Source: Bacteroidales bacterium (GTDB lineage Bacteria; Bacteroidota; Bacteroidia; Bacteroidales; WCHB1-69). Taken from it: a stretch of 64,000 nucleotides of DNA. The DNA is taken from the NCBI GenBank assembly GCA_016290295.1, contig JAEETJ010000006.1:1-64000 (forward strand), in the 5' to 3' direction. The position numbers were made by a program, and so were the translations under genes. Within the stretch, counting starts at the first letter, position 1. The number at the start of each line of letters is the position of its first letter. This document shows positions 51,357 through 59,430 of the stretch, in pieces. Under the pieces are notes generated by a model that had not been told where the DNA came from, did no database searches, and saw nothing but the letters and a program-made list of their open reading frames with translations.

Positions 51357-51393
51357 AATTGGCACATTTGCTAATTAACTAATTTGCTAATTG
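51357..51393. repeat. TTGGCACATTTGCTAATTAACTAATTTGC words
   Basis: Degenerate members of the TTAGCACATT word family directly upstream of the tig promoter. Confidence 0.65.
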
Positions 51394-51403
51394 AAATTTT
51401 TCG

Positions 51404-51413
51404 TATCTTTGCA
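51404..51413 (+). promoter_or_regulatory. -7 box for tig-clpP-clpX
   Basis: TATCTTTGCA, with a 46-nt leader to the tig ATG at 51459. Confidence 0.72.
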
Positions 51414-51458
51414 CCCCAAAATTTTAAAGAGTAATATTAATATTAAAACCTTATAATA

Positions 51459-52955
51459 ATGAACATTAAAAACGAAAAAGCAAACGGAGACGTTCAGGAA
51501 TTGACGATTGAAATTACGAAAGAAGACTATGCTGGCAAAGTGGAAACCGCTTTGAAAAAATACCGCCGCACCGCCCAAGTGCCCGGTTTCAGAGTAGGCA
51601 ACGCCCCTATGGCCATGATCAAGAAGATGTACGAAAAGAGCGTCACTTACGACGAGGTTAACAACTTGATGTCACAAGAACTGTACAAATACCTCAGCGA
51701 CAACAAGATTGACATCATGCTGGAGCCCATTCCCGTAGAAGAAAAGTCAAAAGTGGATTTCGAGAATCCTGAAAACTTTGTTTTCGTTTATGAATACGCC
51801 CTGCAACCCAAATTCGACATCGACTTCAACAAGCAGGTTACGCATTTCAAAATTGCCGCTTCACAAGAGGAAATCGACAACCTGATCAACCAAATGCAGC
51901 GCAGATATGGTGAGTACAACTCTCCCGAAGAAGTTGGTGAGGACGACTATATTTCCGCCAAAATCGACGATAAAGACAGTTTCTTCTTCACTAAAGAACT
52001 GAACGAAGAAGGCCGTAAGGCTTTCATGGGCAAGAAAGTTAACGACACCGTACATGTCGCTCTGAGAAAAATCTTCGAAGATGAGAAAAATGTGCTGAAA
52101 GTGCTGAAGATTGTTGACCAACCCTTGGAAGAAGGCAACCAATACGAATATGATGTGACCATCACCAGCATCGGCCGTATCACTCCTGCCGAAATCAACG
52201 AGGATTTCTTCAAGAAAGCTTATCCCGACGGCAGCGTGACTACCAAAGAGCAGATGGAAAAGAACTGTGCCGAGCAGATTGAAAGACAGTGGAAAGACTA
52301 CACCGACCGTCAGTTTATGAACGACGCCATCGGTGTGCTGCTGGATAGCGTAAACATCGAATTCCCCGACGAATTCATCAAACGTTATATCCTTTTGACC
52401 CAGAAAGATATGACTGCTGAGAAGTTGGAAGAAAAATATGCTGACTATCAGAAATCTTTCAAATGGCAGCTGATTGAAAACAAAATCGTGAAGGACAACA
52501 ACCTCAACGTCACCCAGGACGATGTGAAGGCATACGTACGCAACTTCTTCATGACCAATTATTTCAGCAATTTCAAAGAAGAAGACATCAAAGACAGACT
52601 GGACAGCCTGGTAAATGACGCCTTGAAGAAAAAAGAGGACGTGAAGAACATTTATGACCAATTGTACGATGCCAAGATCATGGATGTGCTCCGTCAGAAC
52701 TTCATCATTGTTGAAAAGAGTGGCAGCTATGATGACTTTGTAGCTTTCGCCAGTGGTAAAGAAGTAGAAGACAAGCCCGTTGCCAAGAAGAAAGCTCCCG
52801 CCAAGAAGAAAGCCGCTGAAAAGGCCGAAGGTGAAGAAAGCGAAGCCAAACCCAAAGCAAAAACCACCAGAGCCAAGAAAGCGGAAACCACAGCTGAAGG
52901 CGAAGAAAAACCCAAAGCCAAGACCACTAGAAAATCCACCAAAAAAGAAGAATAA
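51459..52955 (+). CDS. tig: Trigger factor with a lysine/alanine-rich C-terminal tail
   Basis: The 498-residue protein has the ribosome-binding N-terminal domain with GFRVGNAPMAMI (the GFRxGxxP signature, about 45-56), a FKBP-type middle domain (about 155-240) and a helical C-terminal chaperone domain (EINEDFFKKAYPDG, and so on). The last about 65 residues (from about 432) form a low-complexity basic tail of repeated KKKAPAKK, KPKAKTTRAKK and KPKAKTTRKSTKK blocks resembling histone H1 tails. The core works on nascent chains at the ribosome; the tail might add RNA or ribosome contacts. It starts the tig-clpP-clpX operon with its own promoter. Confidence 0.92.
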   Translation: MNIKNEKANGDVQELTIEITKEDYAGKVETALKKYRRTAQVPGFRVGNAPMAMIKKMYEKSVTYDEVNNLMSQELYKYLSDNKIDIMLEPIPVEEKSKVDFENPENFVFVYEYALQPKFDIDFNKQVTHFKIAASQEEIDNLINQMQRRYGEYNSPEEVGEDDYISAKIDDKDSFFFTKELNEEGRKAFMGKKVNDTVHVALRKIFEDEKNVLKVLKIVDQPLEEGNQYEYDVTITSIGRITPAEINEDFFKKAYPDGSVTTKEQMEKNCAEQIERQWKDYTDRQFMNDAIGVLLDSVNIEFPDEFIKRYILLTQKDMTAEKLEEKYADYQKSFKWQLIENKIVKDNNLNVTQDDVKAYVRNFFMTNYFSNFKEEDIKDRLDSLVNDALKKKEDVKNIYDQLYDAKIMDVLRQNFIIVEKSGSYDDFVAFASGKEVEDKPVAKKKAPAKKKAAEKAEGEESEAKPKAKTTRAKKAETTAEGEEKPKAKTTRKSTKKEE

Positions 52956-52958
52956 AGC

Positions 52959-53642
52959 ATGAACGAATTTCAGAAATATGCCGTCAAGCACAGAGGTATC
53001 AGCAGTTTGCGCTTAGAACAATACTCCTCTGTCCTGAATGATTACATCACCCCTTACATCATCGAGGAACGTCCGATGAACATTACCCAGCTAGACGTGT
53101 TTTCCCGCTTGATGAAAGACAGAATCATCTTCTTGGGAGTGCCCATTTATGATGATGTGGCCAATATTATCCAGGCACAGCTGTTGTTTTTGGAATCACA
53201 GGATTCCGAGCGCGACATCCAGATTTATCTGAACAGTCCTGGCGGCAGCGTATATGCCGGTTTGGGCATTTATGACACCATGCAATACCTGAAACCCGAA
53301 ATTTCAACCATCTGTACGGGTATGGCAGCTTCAATGGCCGCTGTGCTGATGTGTGCCGGTGCCAAGGGCAAACGCTACGCCCTGCCCCACTCCCGCATCA
53401 TGATTCACCAGCCCATGGGTGGAACACAAGGTCAGGCCTCTGACATCGAAATCGAAGCCCGTGAAATTCAGAAACTGAAGAAAGAACTGTACGAAATCAT
53501 CGCCTACCATTCCGGCAAAGACTATGAGCAGGTATGGAAAGACAGTGACCGCGACTACTGGATGACAGCAGCTGAGGCCAAAGATTATGGTATGATTGAC
53601 GAAGTGCTGAAAAACGACAAAATGGCCAATGGCAAAAAATAA
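52959..53642 (+). CDS. clpP: ATP-dependent Clp protease proteolytic subunit
   Basis: The 227-residue protein has the ClpP serine protease fold with the catalytic triad Ser125 (GMAASMAAVL), His150 (IMIHQPMGG) and Asp199 (SDRDYWM), and the oxyanion/strand segment LNSPGGSVYAGLGIYDTM. It forms the 14-mer degradation chamber used by ClpX. The N terminus is somewhat long and could include a propeptide. It lies 3 bp after tig; its last 14 bp overlap the start of clpX. Confidence 0.95.
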   Translation: MNEFQKYAVKHRGISSLRLEQYSSVLNDYITPYIIEERPMNITQLDVFSRLMKDRIIFLGVPIYDDVANIIQAQLLFLESQDSERDIQIYLNSPGGSVYAGLGIYDTMQYLKPEISTICTGMAASMAAVLMCAGAKGKRYALPHSRIMIHQPMGGTQGQASDIEIEAREIQKLKKELYEIIAYHSGKDYEQVWKDSDRDYWMTAAEAKDYGMIDEVLKNDKMANGKK

Positions 53643-54858
53643 AACCCCTGAAGAATACTGTAGCTTCTGCGGTCAGCATATTCCCTACGACAAAGTGCTG
53701 ATTCATGGCGTGAATGGCGCTATCTGCGAGAATTGTATCCAGGCCGTGAATGAAGTCATGCAGGACATCAAGGAAGAAGAGGGTCAGAAACGTCAGGAGA
53801 ATATCAAAATAAAACTCCTCAAGCCCAAGCAGATAAAGGAAAAACTTGACGAGTACGTCATTGGGCAAGATGAGGCCAAGAAGGTAATCTCCGTAGCCGT
53901 TTACAACCATTACAAACGAATCTTATACGACCAACAGGATGATGTGGATATTGAAAAATCCAACATCATTCTGGTCGGTGAGACGGGCACAGGCAAAACT
54001 CTGATTGCTAGAACCATAGCCAAGTTATTGGATGTGCCCTTCTGCATCGCCGACGCCACCGTTTTCACAGAGGCTGGTTATGTGGGCGAAGATGTGGAGA
54101 GCATCCTGACTCGCCTGCTGCAAGCCGCTGACTACAATGTGGAACGCGCCGAGCGCGGCATCGTCTTCATTGACGAAATTGACAAAATTGCCCGCAAGGG
54201 CGCCGACAACCCCTCCATCACCCGCGACGTATCGGGCGAGGGCGTGCAACAATCCCTGCTCAAACTCTTGGAAGGCGCACAAGTGAATGTGCCCCCGCAG
54301 GGTGGCCGGAAACACCCGGAACAAAAATTCACGGTGGTAAACACCAAAAACATCCTGTTTATCGGCAGTGGTGCTTTCAACAGCATCGACAAGATTATCG
54401 CCGAGCGCATGAATACCAATGTCATCGGCTATAACAAGAAAAAGCACGATATCGACAAGAAAAACATGATGCAGTACATCTCCGCCCACGACCTCAAATC
54501 TTTCGGTCTGATACCGGAATTATGCGGCAGATTCCCTGTCATCACCTATATGAACGCTCTGGATGCCGATGCTTTGCGACGCATCCTGGTGGAACCGAAA
54601 AACGCATTAGTCAAACAATACGAACGATTGTTCCAATTGGACGGCATCACGCTCACTTTCGACGATGAAAGTTTAGACTATATCGTCAGCAAAGCGGTAG
54701 AACTGAAACTGGGAGCCCGTGGACTCCGTTCCATCATTGAGAAAATCATGACCAATGCCATGTACGAATTCCCTTCTTCCACCAAGAAGAAAATCAGTAT
54801 CACTGCCGACTATGCCAAGCAGCAGTTTGAGAGTTCCATTTTTTCATTCTTAGACTGA
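53629..54858 (+). CDS. clpX: ATP-dependent Clp protease ATP-binding subunit ClpX
   Basis: The 409-residue protein has the N-terminal zinc-binding domain (CSFC...CENC, residues 11-36), Walker [11 protein letters not shown] (about 117-126), Walker [12 protein letters not shown], the pore-loop and IGF-loop region ([13 protein letters not shown] as the variant segment) and the sensor-2 [10 protein letters not shown]. It unfolds tagged proteins and feeds ClpP. It starts inside clpP. Its last 9 bp overlap the convergent receiver gene. Confidence 0.95.
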   Translation: MAKNKTPEEYCSFCGQHIPYDKVLIHGVNGAICENCIQAVNEVMQDIKEEEGQKRQENIKIKLLKPKQIKEKLDEYVIGQDEAKKVISVAVYNHYKRILYDQQDDVDIEKSNIILVGETGTGKTLIARTIAKLLDVPFCIADATVFTEAGYVGEDVESILTRLLQAADYNVERAERGIVFIDEIDKIARKGADNPSITRDVSGEGVQQSLLKLLEGAQVNVPPQGGRKHPEQKFTVVNTKNILFIGSGAFNSIDKIIAERMNTNVIGYNKKKHDIDKKNMMQYISAHDLKSFGLIPELCGRFPVITYMNALDADALRRILVEPKNALVKQYERLFQLDGITLTFDDESLDYIVSKAVELKLGARGLRSIIEKIMTNAMYEFPSSTKKKISITADYAKQQFESSIFSFLD

Positions 54859-55254
54859 TTTTAGTTTCTTATTCCTGAAATTCTCCATCAGTTTAATGAG
54901 CAATTCCGAATCTATCGGTTTGTCTAAAAATGCCGAGATGCCCTTGTCTATATGATGGCAGATACTTTCAGCATACTTCTTCATATTTTCCGTTATCATA
55001 ACAACATGCGGCAATTCCTTCAGTTGTTCAAAGATTTCCAGCCCAATTAAATCGGGTAAAACAAACTCAAGGAACACCACATCCACCTTATTCTCCTTCA
55101 GGTAACATATCGCATCTGAGAGATACGAGAAGTTCTGCTCAAAATGAATCCAGCCATAATCTTGCAAGGTACAATTAATAAACTTATAAACCGACTCATT
55201 ATCATCCACCACAACATAACGAAGAAGAACTTCATCTGTCAGAATATCTTCCAT
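54850..55254 (-). CDS. Stand-alone receiver-domain protein with Glu at the phosphoacceptor site
   Basis: A 134-residue CheY-like receiver. The acidic pair is Asp17-Asp18 (VVVDDNE), the Thr is T88 (VVMITEN) and the Lys is K112 (FLDKPID), all as expected. But the phosphoacceptor position, in the segment VDVVFLEFVLPDLIG, holds Glu63 instead of Asp. Since Glu often mimics aspartyl phosphate, it may be locked in an active-like state, or signal by another route. It has no output domain. Its end overlaps clpX tail to tail by 9 bp. Confidence 0.82.
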   Translation of the reverse strand: MEDILTDEVLLRYVVVDDNESVYKFINCTLQDYGWIHFEQNFSYLSDAICYLKENKVDVVFLEFVLPDLIGLEIFEQLKELPHVVMITENMKKYAESICHHIDKGISAFLDKPIDSELLIKLMENFRNKKLKSV

Positions 55255-55343
55255 TTTATTAATGAGTTTGATTATGTTAGAAGTTCATACAGCAAACTTA
55301 CGAAAAATACAAATAGAAATTTGTGTAATTCGAGATTTTTATG

Positions 55344-55353
55344 TACATTTGCA
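55344..55353 (+). promoter_or_regulatory. -7 box for dusB
   Basis: TACATTTGCA, 22 bp before the ATG at 55376. Confidence 0.62.
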
Positions 55354-55375
55354 TGATTGAAGCCGTTTTGAAAAG

Positions 55376-56338
55376 ATGAATCCTATACAAGAAATACTTG
55401 CGAAATACGATTTTCCGGTGTATCTGGCACCGATGGAGGAGGTTACAGACCCTCCCTTTCGTCATCTCTGCAAAGAGTTTGGCGCAGACATCCTGATTTC
55501 GGAGTTCATCTCGTCGGACGCACTTTCGAGAGAAGTGGAGAAAAGCATCAAAAAAATGCACTTTGAGGAGGGCGAAAGACCTTTTGGTATTCAGATTTTC
55601 GGCCATGACGAGGACTCGCTGATAGCGGCGGCCAAAATTGCTGAAAGTGCCTCTCCGAATTTCATCGATATCAACTGGGGTTGTCCCGTACGCAAGGTCG
55701 TCACCAAAGGTGCCGGCTCAGCTATCCTCAAGGACATTCCCAAAATGGTGCGCCTGACCAAGGCGGTGGTGGACGCGGTGAAGCTGCCCGTGACGGTCAA
55801 GACACGCTTGGGTTGGGAGGACAGCAACAAACCCATTGTGGAGGCCGCTGAAATGCTACAGGACGTAGGCATCAGCGCTATCACTATCCATGGCCGCACC
55901 CGGGCGCAAATGTACGGAGGAAACGCCGACTGGACACTAATTGGACAGGTAAAAAACAACCCTCGCATGACTATCCCGGTGATTGGCAACGGAGACATCA
56001 ACAGTGTGGAAAAAGCAGTGGAATTCCGACAACGCTACGGAGTAGATGCCATCATGGTAGGCCGTGCAGCCATTGGGAATCCATGGATTTTCAAGCAAAT
56101 CAAAGATTATCTGCAAGGCAAGGAGTCTGCCCTACCCGATTATGACGAGCGCGTACAGGTTTGTTTGCGGCATCTGAAGTTAGAGATGGAGTGGAAAGGC
56201 GAGCGCAGCGGCATCTTGGAAATGCGCAAACATTATGCCAATTATTTCAAAGGTATCCCTCATTTCAAGGAGAAAAAGATACGATTGATGGGTGCATTGA
56301 GCTATGACGAATGTCAAAATATTCTTACAAATAACTAA
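55376..56338 (+). CDS. dusB: tRNA-dihydrouridine synthase B
   Basis: The 320-residue FMN enzyme begins with the DusB pattern FPVYLAPMEEVTDPPFRHLC (about 13-32). The catalytic cysteine is in INWGCPVRKVVTKGAG (about residue 103). The lysine and histidine of the FMN pocket are in VTVKTRLGW and TIHGRTRAQMY, and the phosphate-binding IGNGDI and MVGRAAIGNPWIF are present. It reduces uridine in tRNA D loops. It has its own promoter and is followed by tRNA-His. Confidence 0.93.
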   Translation: MNPIQEILAKYDFPVYLAPMEEVTDPPFRHLCKEFGADILISEFISSDALSREVEKSIKKMHFEEGERPFGIQIFGHDEDSLIAAAKIAESASPNFIDINWGCPVRKVVTKGAGSAILKDIPKMVRLTKAVVDAVKLPVTVKTRLGWEDSNKPIVEAAEMLQDVGISAITIHGRTRAQMYGGNADWTLIGQVKNNPRMTIPVIGNGDINSVEKAVEFRQRYGVDAIMVGRAAIGNPWIFKQIKDYLQGKESALPDYDERVQVCLRHLKLEMEWKGERSGILEMRKHYANYFKGIPHFKEKKIRLMGALSYDECQNILTNN

Positions 56339-56406
56339 AAATCAATATTTTACAAATAACTCAAAGAAAAATATCAAAAACCAGGGACTGATAGTGAAAA
56401 TTTTTG

Positions 56407-56416
56407 TATTTTTGCA
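56407..56416 (+). promoter_or_regulatory. -7 box for tRNA-His
   Basis: TATTTTTGCA, 11 bp upstream of the tRNA-His gene. Confidence 0.72.
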
Positions 56417-56427
56417 GTCTCAAACAT

Positions 56428-56502
56428 GGCGATTGTAGCTCAGTTGGTTAGAGTACCGGATTGTGGTTCCGTGGGTCGTCGGTTCGAATCCGACCTGTCG
56501 CC
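56428..56502 (+). tRNA. tRNA-His (anticodon GTG)
   Basis: A cloverleaf with G-1 at 56428 facing C73, acceptor GCGATTG/CTGTCGC, anticodon GTG in GATTGTGGTTC and T arm GTCGGTTCGAATCCGAC. CCA is not fully encoded. The encoded extra 5' G is typical of tRNA-His. Confidence 0.94.
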
Positions 56503-56521
56503 CAAAATTTTACAAAGCAAT

Positions 56522-56561
56522 AAAAATCAGCGGATGATGGAAAGTTACCGCTGATTTTTTT
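56522..56561 (+). terminator. Terminator of tRNA-His
   Basis: AAAAATCAGCGG pairs with CCGCTGATTTTTTT around a 14-nt loop, 19 bp after the tRNA. Confidence 0.85.
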
Positions 56562-56643
56562 ATTCTTTGAGATACTTACGCAATGGCATAATAGTCCAAG
56601 GCTGTCAAAGAAGTATTGGTGTTGCAAAAACATATAACCTTCC

Positions 56644-57078
56644 TCAACAAATCTTTATTTTGTAGTATCTCTTTCGTATCAGAATCAGTCGCGCAATCCA
56701 GATGACAAAAAACGCGTCGGAGAGGATTTTGTAAAGTGGGGGCATCTGCACAAACCACGACACCACCCAGAGTATAAGGTCAATATCAAAGAGAATATTC
56801 CACAGCCGTTCGCGGTCATGGAACTCGCACACTACCTCGCCAGTCGGGGGCACCTCCACCTGCTCTGTTGATGACAGCGACATATCGATACTCTTGCCTT
56901 TTTTGCCAATCGGAATACGCCCGCCAAACTGCACCCTCAGCGAGTAACTGCCTGGTGGCACCTCACCTTGCAGTTGGTCATCTTTCATCATGCCGGCGAA
57001 ATAGCCGTTCAGGAAGACCGCATGTGGCAGCTTCGGCTCGAACCAGTGGCGCTTGTGTCGGATGGTGAGGGTGGGCAT
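56644..57078 (-). CDS. Small protein with a beta-rich start and two membrane segments
   Basis: The 144-residue protein has a polar N-terminal half with PEGA-like phrases (VFLNGYFAGMM, GEVPPGSYSLRVQFGGR, about 20-55), then two hydrophobic segments (about 95-110 and 117-133) and a basic C-terminal end. This suggests a cytoplasmic or periplasmic sensor-like part anchored by a C-terminal hairpin. No family recognised. It has a TATCTTTGCA promoter of its own. Confidence 0.65.
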   Translation of the reverse strand: MPTLTIRHKRHWFEPKLPHAVFLNGYFAGMMKDDQLQGEVPPGSYSLRVQFGGRIPIGKKGKSIDMSLSSTEQVEVPPTGEVVCEFHDRERLWNILFDIDLILWVVSWFVQMPPLYKILSDAFFVIWIARLILIRKRYYKIKIC

Positions 57079-57096
57079 AATGATATTTTTGCTGAT

Positions 57097-57106
57097 GCAA
57101 AGATAA
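57097..57106 (-). promoter_or_regulatory. -7 box for the 56644-57078 gene
   Basis: Reverse strand TATCTTTGCA, 19 bp upstream of the start at 57078. Confidence 0.68.
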
Positions 57107-57126
57107 TAAAAAAACAGGGCATTACC

Positions 57127-57819
57127 CTACGCCCACTCAAAACACCCTTCTCCTGCGCCGATTTCGAAGTGGCATTTGGCGATGCCGAGGTCGATGGGGG
57201 CATAGCTGGCAAAGATGGCGAAGCGTTTTTGCGCCTCCACCTTGTTGCCGTCGTGGAGGATGAAGGTAAACTTCTGCTGGTTGACAGCGGTGGGGGCCAT
57301 CAGGGCGGCTTCCACGCCACGCACAAACCATTCAGGGAAGGGCTTGCCGTGGTCGGTCGTACGGCGGTCTTCCGACACATCGGCAATGGTCCGTTTCTGC
57401 GGATGCTGTACTCCTTGTGTGGCACCGTAGCCGAGCGACACCACACATACCAACGTCTCATCGCTCTCCAACTTGTAACGGTCGGGCTGCTTACGATAAG
57501 AGGCACCTACCCAGCAGGTGTTCAATCCGAGCATCTGCGCCAGCAGCACCAGCTTCTCGCCGTAATAGCCGAGGTTCACATCGTCACCCTTCTTGCAGAC
57601 CATGGCGATGTAGTTGCGCACGCCACGAAATTTGCTGTAATGGGCGATGATGCTGGAAAAGGCATTCGGTTCGTCGGTCACCAGCTGGATGTGCAGGTTT
57701 CCTTCGCGGTTGCATTGGTCAATGAGCCCCTGCAACTGCTGGATTTTCTCTGCCTCGATGGGCTGCTCGGTATATTGCCGCACACTGTGGCGGGCTTTTA
57801 TGGCTTCTTGTATAGTCAT
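57127..57819 (-). CDS. Nitroreductase-family flavoprotein
   Basis: From ATG 57819 the protein has 230 residues: TIQEAIKARHSVRQYTEQPI (residues 2-21, the RxSxRxF-like FMN phosphate site), FRGVRNYIAMVCKK, NLGYYGEKLVLLAQMLGLNTCW (in parts) and VEAALMAPTAVNQQKF. It probably uses FMN and NAD(P)H to reduce small molecules; the substrate is unknown. A longer version starting at 57849 would begin with a TTG that is part of the promoter box. By eye this region is richer in G and C at third codon positions than most of the window. Confidence 0.85.
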   Translation of the reverse strand: MTIQEAIKARHSVRQYTEQPIEAEKIQQLQGLIDQCNREGNLHIQLVTDEPNAFSSIIAHYSKFRGVRNYIAMVCKKGDDVNLGYYGEKLVLLAQMLGLNTCWVGASYRKQPDRYKLESDETLVCVVSLGYGATQGVQHPQKRTIADVSEDRRTTDHGKPFPEWFVRGVEAALMAPTAVNQQKFTFILHDGNKVEAQKRFAIFASYAPIDLGIAKCHFEIGAGEGCFEWA

Positions 57820-57836
57820 GATGCTTTTTTTAATGA

Positions 57837-57846
57837 TGCAAAGATA
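57837..57846 (-). promoter_or_regulatory. -7 box for the nitroreductase gene
   Basis: Reverse strand TATCTTTGCA, 18 bp upstream of ATG 57819. It begins only a few bases past the end of the YdeI-like gene. Confidence 0.68.
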
Positions 57847-57850
57847 CAAT

Positions 57851-58195
57851 TTAATTGCATGCCTCTGGCATTGCCTGCATACCAGCCTGAGTCATCAAGC
57901 CACGTTCTTTCAGGCTACGGCAGCGTTGCAGGTTGAGCTCTGTCCAATGGCTGTTTTTGCGGCGGGGCGACAGGCGTTGGGCGCAGCGACCGTCCGGCAG
58001 GCATTTGACCGTACTGTCGATCCATCCGAAACACAAGGCCTCTTCCACCACATCCACATAAGGGATGCAGTCGTCACGTTCCTGCTTGCCACGGTTGACC
58101 GTCACCCAACACTCCTTGGCGGTCAGATGGTTTTCCGCAAGCCATTGCCGAAATTGTACACGTGTATTATATTCTAACAAGTTAGTGATTTGCAT
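57851..58195 (-). CDS. YdeI/OmpD-associated family protein, short form
   Basis: The 114-residue protein matches the N-terminal half of the YdeI family: FRQWLAENHLTAKECWVTVNRGK, VDVVEEALCFGWIDSTVK (the EALCFGWIDG hallmark), RLSPRRKNSHWTELNLQR and a final GLMTQAGMQAM. Typical members are about 190 residues with a further C-terminal part, so this one is short, perhaps truncated; its stop lies right before the nitroreductase promoter. Function is unknown. A few homologues may be short naturally. Confidence 0.72.
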   Translation of the reverse strand: MQITNLLEYNTRVQFRQWLAENHLTAKECWVTVNRGKQERDDCIPYVDVVEEALCFGWIDSTVKCLPDGRCAQRLSPRRKNSHWTELNLQRCRSLKERGLMTQAGMQAMPEACN

Positions 58196-58225
58196 ATCCG
58201 TTTGAAAACCCTGTCACGTAACATG

Positions 58226-59143
58226 TTACTTTAATCTTGATGATTCTTGTCCTTCGCTTTTTATCATCTCCTTCACCTCTTTGATTTCCTTTTCCAAATT
58301 GTCATAATCCAAATCGATGCACCAACGTTTGGCGAGACGGTACCAGCGAAGACTTTCTTTTAAATCCCTTTCAACACCGATGCCTTTTTTGTAGCTTTCC
58401 CCTAAATTGAGGGCTGCACTTTCATTTTGCTTACGGGCAGCCTTCAACCATAACAAAATCGCCTTTTTTTCATCCTTTTCCACCCCAACACCCTCCATAT
58501 AGTGATATCCCATCACATTTTGGGCATAGTCATCCCCCTTTTTCGCACCCTTTTCCGCCCAGAAAATCTCCTTTTCCAAATCTTTTTCTACTCCTATGCC
58601 TTTGTAATAGCAGTAGGACAGTTCTCCTGGAGCTTTGGCGTCACCTTCTTCCGCGGCTTCAGCAAATAACCTGAATGATAAGGGAGCATTTTTTCTCACT
58701 CCCTCACCATATCGATAACAGTATGCGAGGAGTCGTTTTGCAAGAGAGTCGCCTCTCTTCACCGCTTGCTTTAACCAATAGACAGCTTTTTCCATATCCT
58801 CTTCCACGCCATTCCCATATTTATAACAATAAGCAAGGTTCGTCATAGCAAAATCATAACCATGCGCGGCCGATTTTTTATACCATTCCACTGCAAGTTC
58901 ATAGTTCTGTTCAACCCCTTTGCCTTCACCATAGCATACCCCCAAGTTGAATTCTGCGGTACGGCTGCCTTTCTCTGCCGCCATACGATAAAGGGTTATG
59001 GCTTTCTGCCTGTCACGCCCCAGATTCCATCGTCCGTCTAATAATGCGTTCGCCAGACTATTAATCTGTTCAGATTGTTCGCCTGTCAGCCGTTTGGCTT
59101 TCTGCAGGATTTCTATGGCTTCATCGTAAGTCAGTTTCTTCAT
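58226..59143 (-). CDS. Sel1-like repeat (tetratricopeptide) protein
   Basis: From ATG 59143 the protein has 305 residues and no signal peptide. It carries about seven 36-residue Sel1-like repeats of the form A-E-x-x-L-G-x-x-Y-x-x-G-x-G-V-x-x-D-x-x-K-A-x-x-W-x-x-x-A, e.g. AEFNLGVCYGEGKGVEQN, LAYCYKYGNGVEEDMEKA, MGYHYMEGVGVEKDEKKA. Such proteins act as cytoplasmic scaffolds. A GTG start at 59185 is in frame but lies next to the promoter box, so it is less likely. Function is unknown. Confidence 0.82.
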   Translation of the reverse strand: MKKLTYDEAIEILQKAKRLTGEQSEQINSLANALLDGRWNLGRDRQKAITLYRMAAEKGSRTAEFNLGVCYGEGKGVEQNYELAVEWYKKSAAHGYDFAMTNLAYCYKYGNGVEEDMEKAVYWLKQAVKRGDSLAKRLLAYCYRYGEGVRKNAPLSFRLFAEAAEEGDAKAPGELSYCYYKGIGVEKDLEKEIFWAEKGAKKGDDYAQNVMGYHYMEGVGVEKDEKKAILLWLKAARKQNESAALNLGESYKKGIGVERDLKESLRWYRLAKRWCIDLDYDNLEKEIKEVKEMIKSEGQESSRLK

Positions 59144-59162
59144 ATTGATGGAGTTTTGTTGG

Positions 59163-59172
59163 CGCAAAAATA
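59163..59172 (-). promoter_or_regulatory. -7 box for the Sel1 gene
   Basis: Reverse strand TATTTTTGCG, 20 bp upstream of ATG 59143. Confidence 0.6.
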
Positions 59173-59194
59173 GAAAAAAATTCACAAATATATT

Positions 59195-59430
59195 CCCCTG
59201 CGGGGCTATGGGTTAATTATTGCCACCTATTCACAGGGGTTCCGCTTCGCTTCACCGCCTGCCTGTAATCTTTACGCCCCTGCGGGGCTGGGGATTGGTG
59301 CGGGTGTTTTGTTCGCAGCTTTTCACCACCTGCCAATTCGCAGGGGCTGCAATGCCCGTCCGTTCGCAGGGGTTCCGCTACGCTCCACCGCCTGCCTATG
59401 TTCTGCATGCCCCTGCGGGGCTGGGATTCG
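59195..59430. repeat. GC-rich 67-bp repeat, two full copies and fragments
   Basis: Copies at 59229-59296 and 59362-59428 share CAGGGGTTCCGCTwCGCTyCACCGCCTGCCT... and GCCCCTGCGGGGCTGGGATT. Partial pieces lie at 59195-59212 and 59311-59350. Each contains a perfect GCCCCTGCGGGGC palindrome. No gene is believable here although frames happen to stay open. Confidence 0.85.

Noticed and set aside
51861..52991. A 376-codon reverse open frame opposite tig
   Set aside because: The product is Phe/Val-rich because it is the mirror of a Lys/Glu-rich gene; the sense gene is certain.
56968..57936. A 322-codon forward open frame opposite the nitroreductase gene
   Set aside because: It is antisense to a clear nitroreductase with its own promoter, and its product has no recognisable domain; the GC-rich third positions of the real gene keep the opposite strand open.
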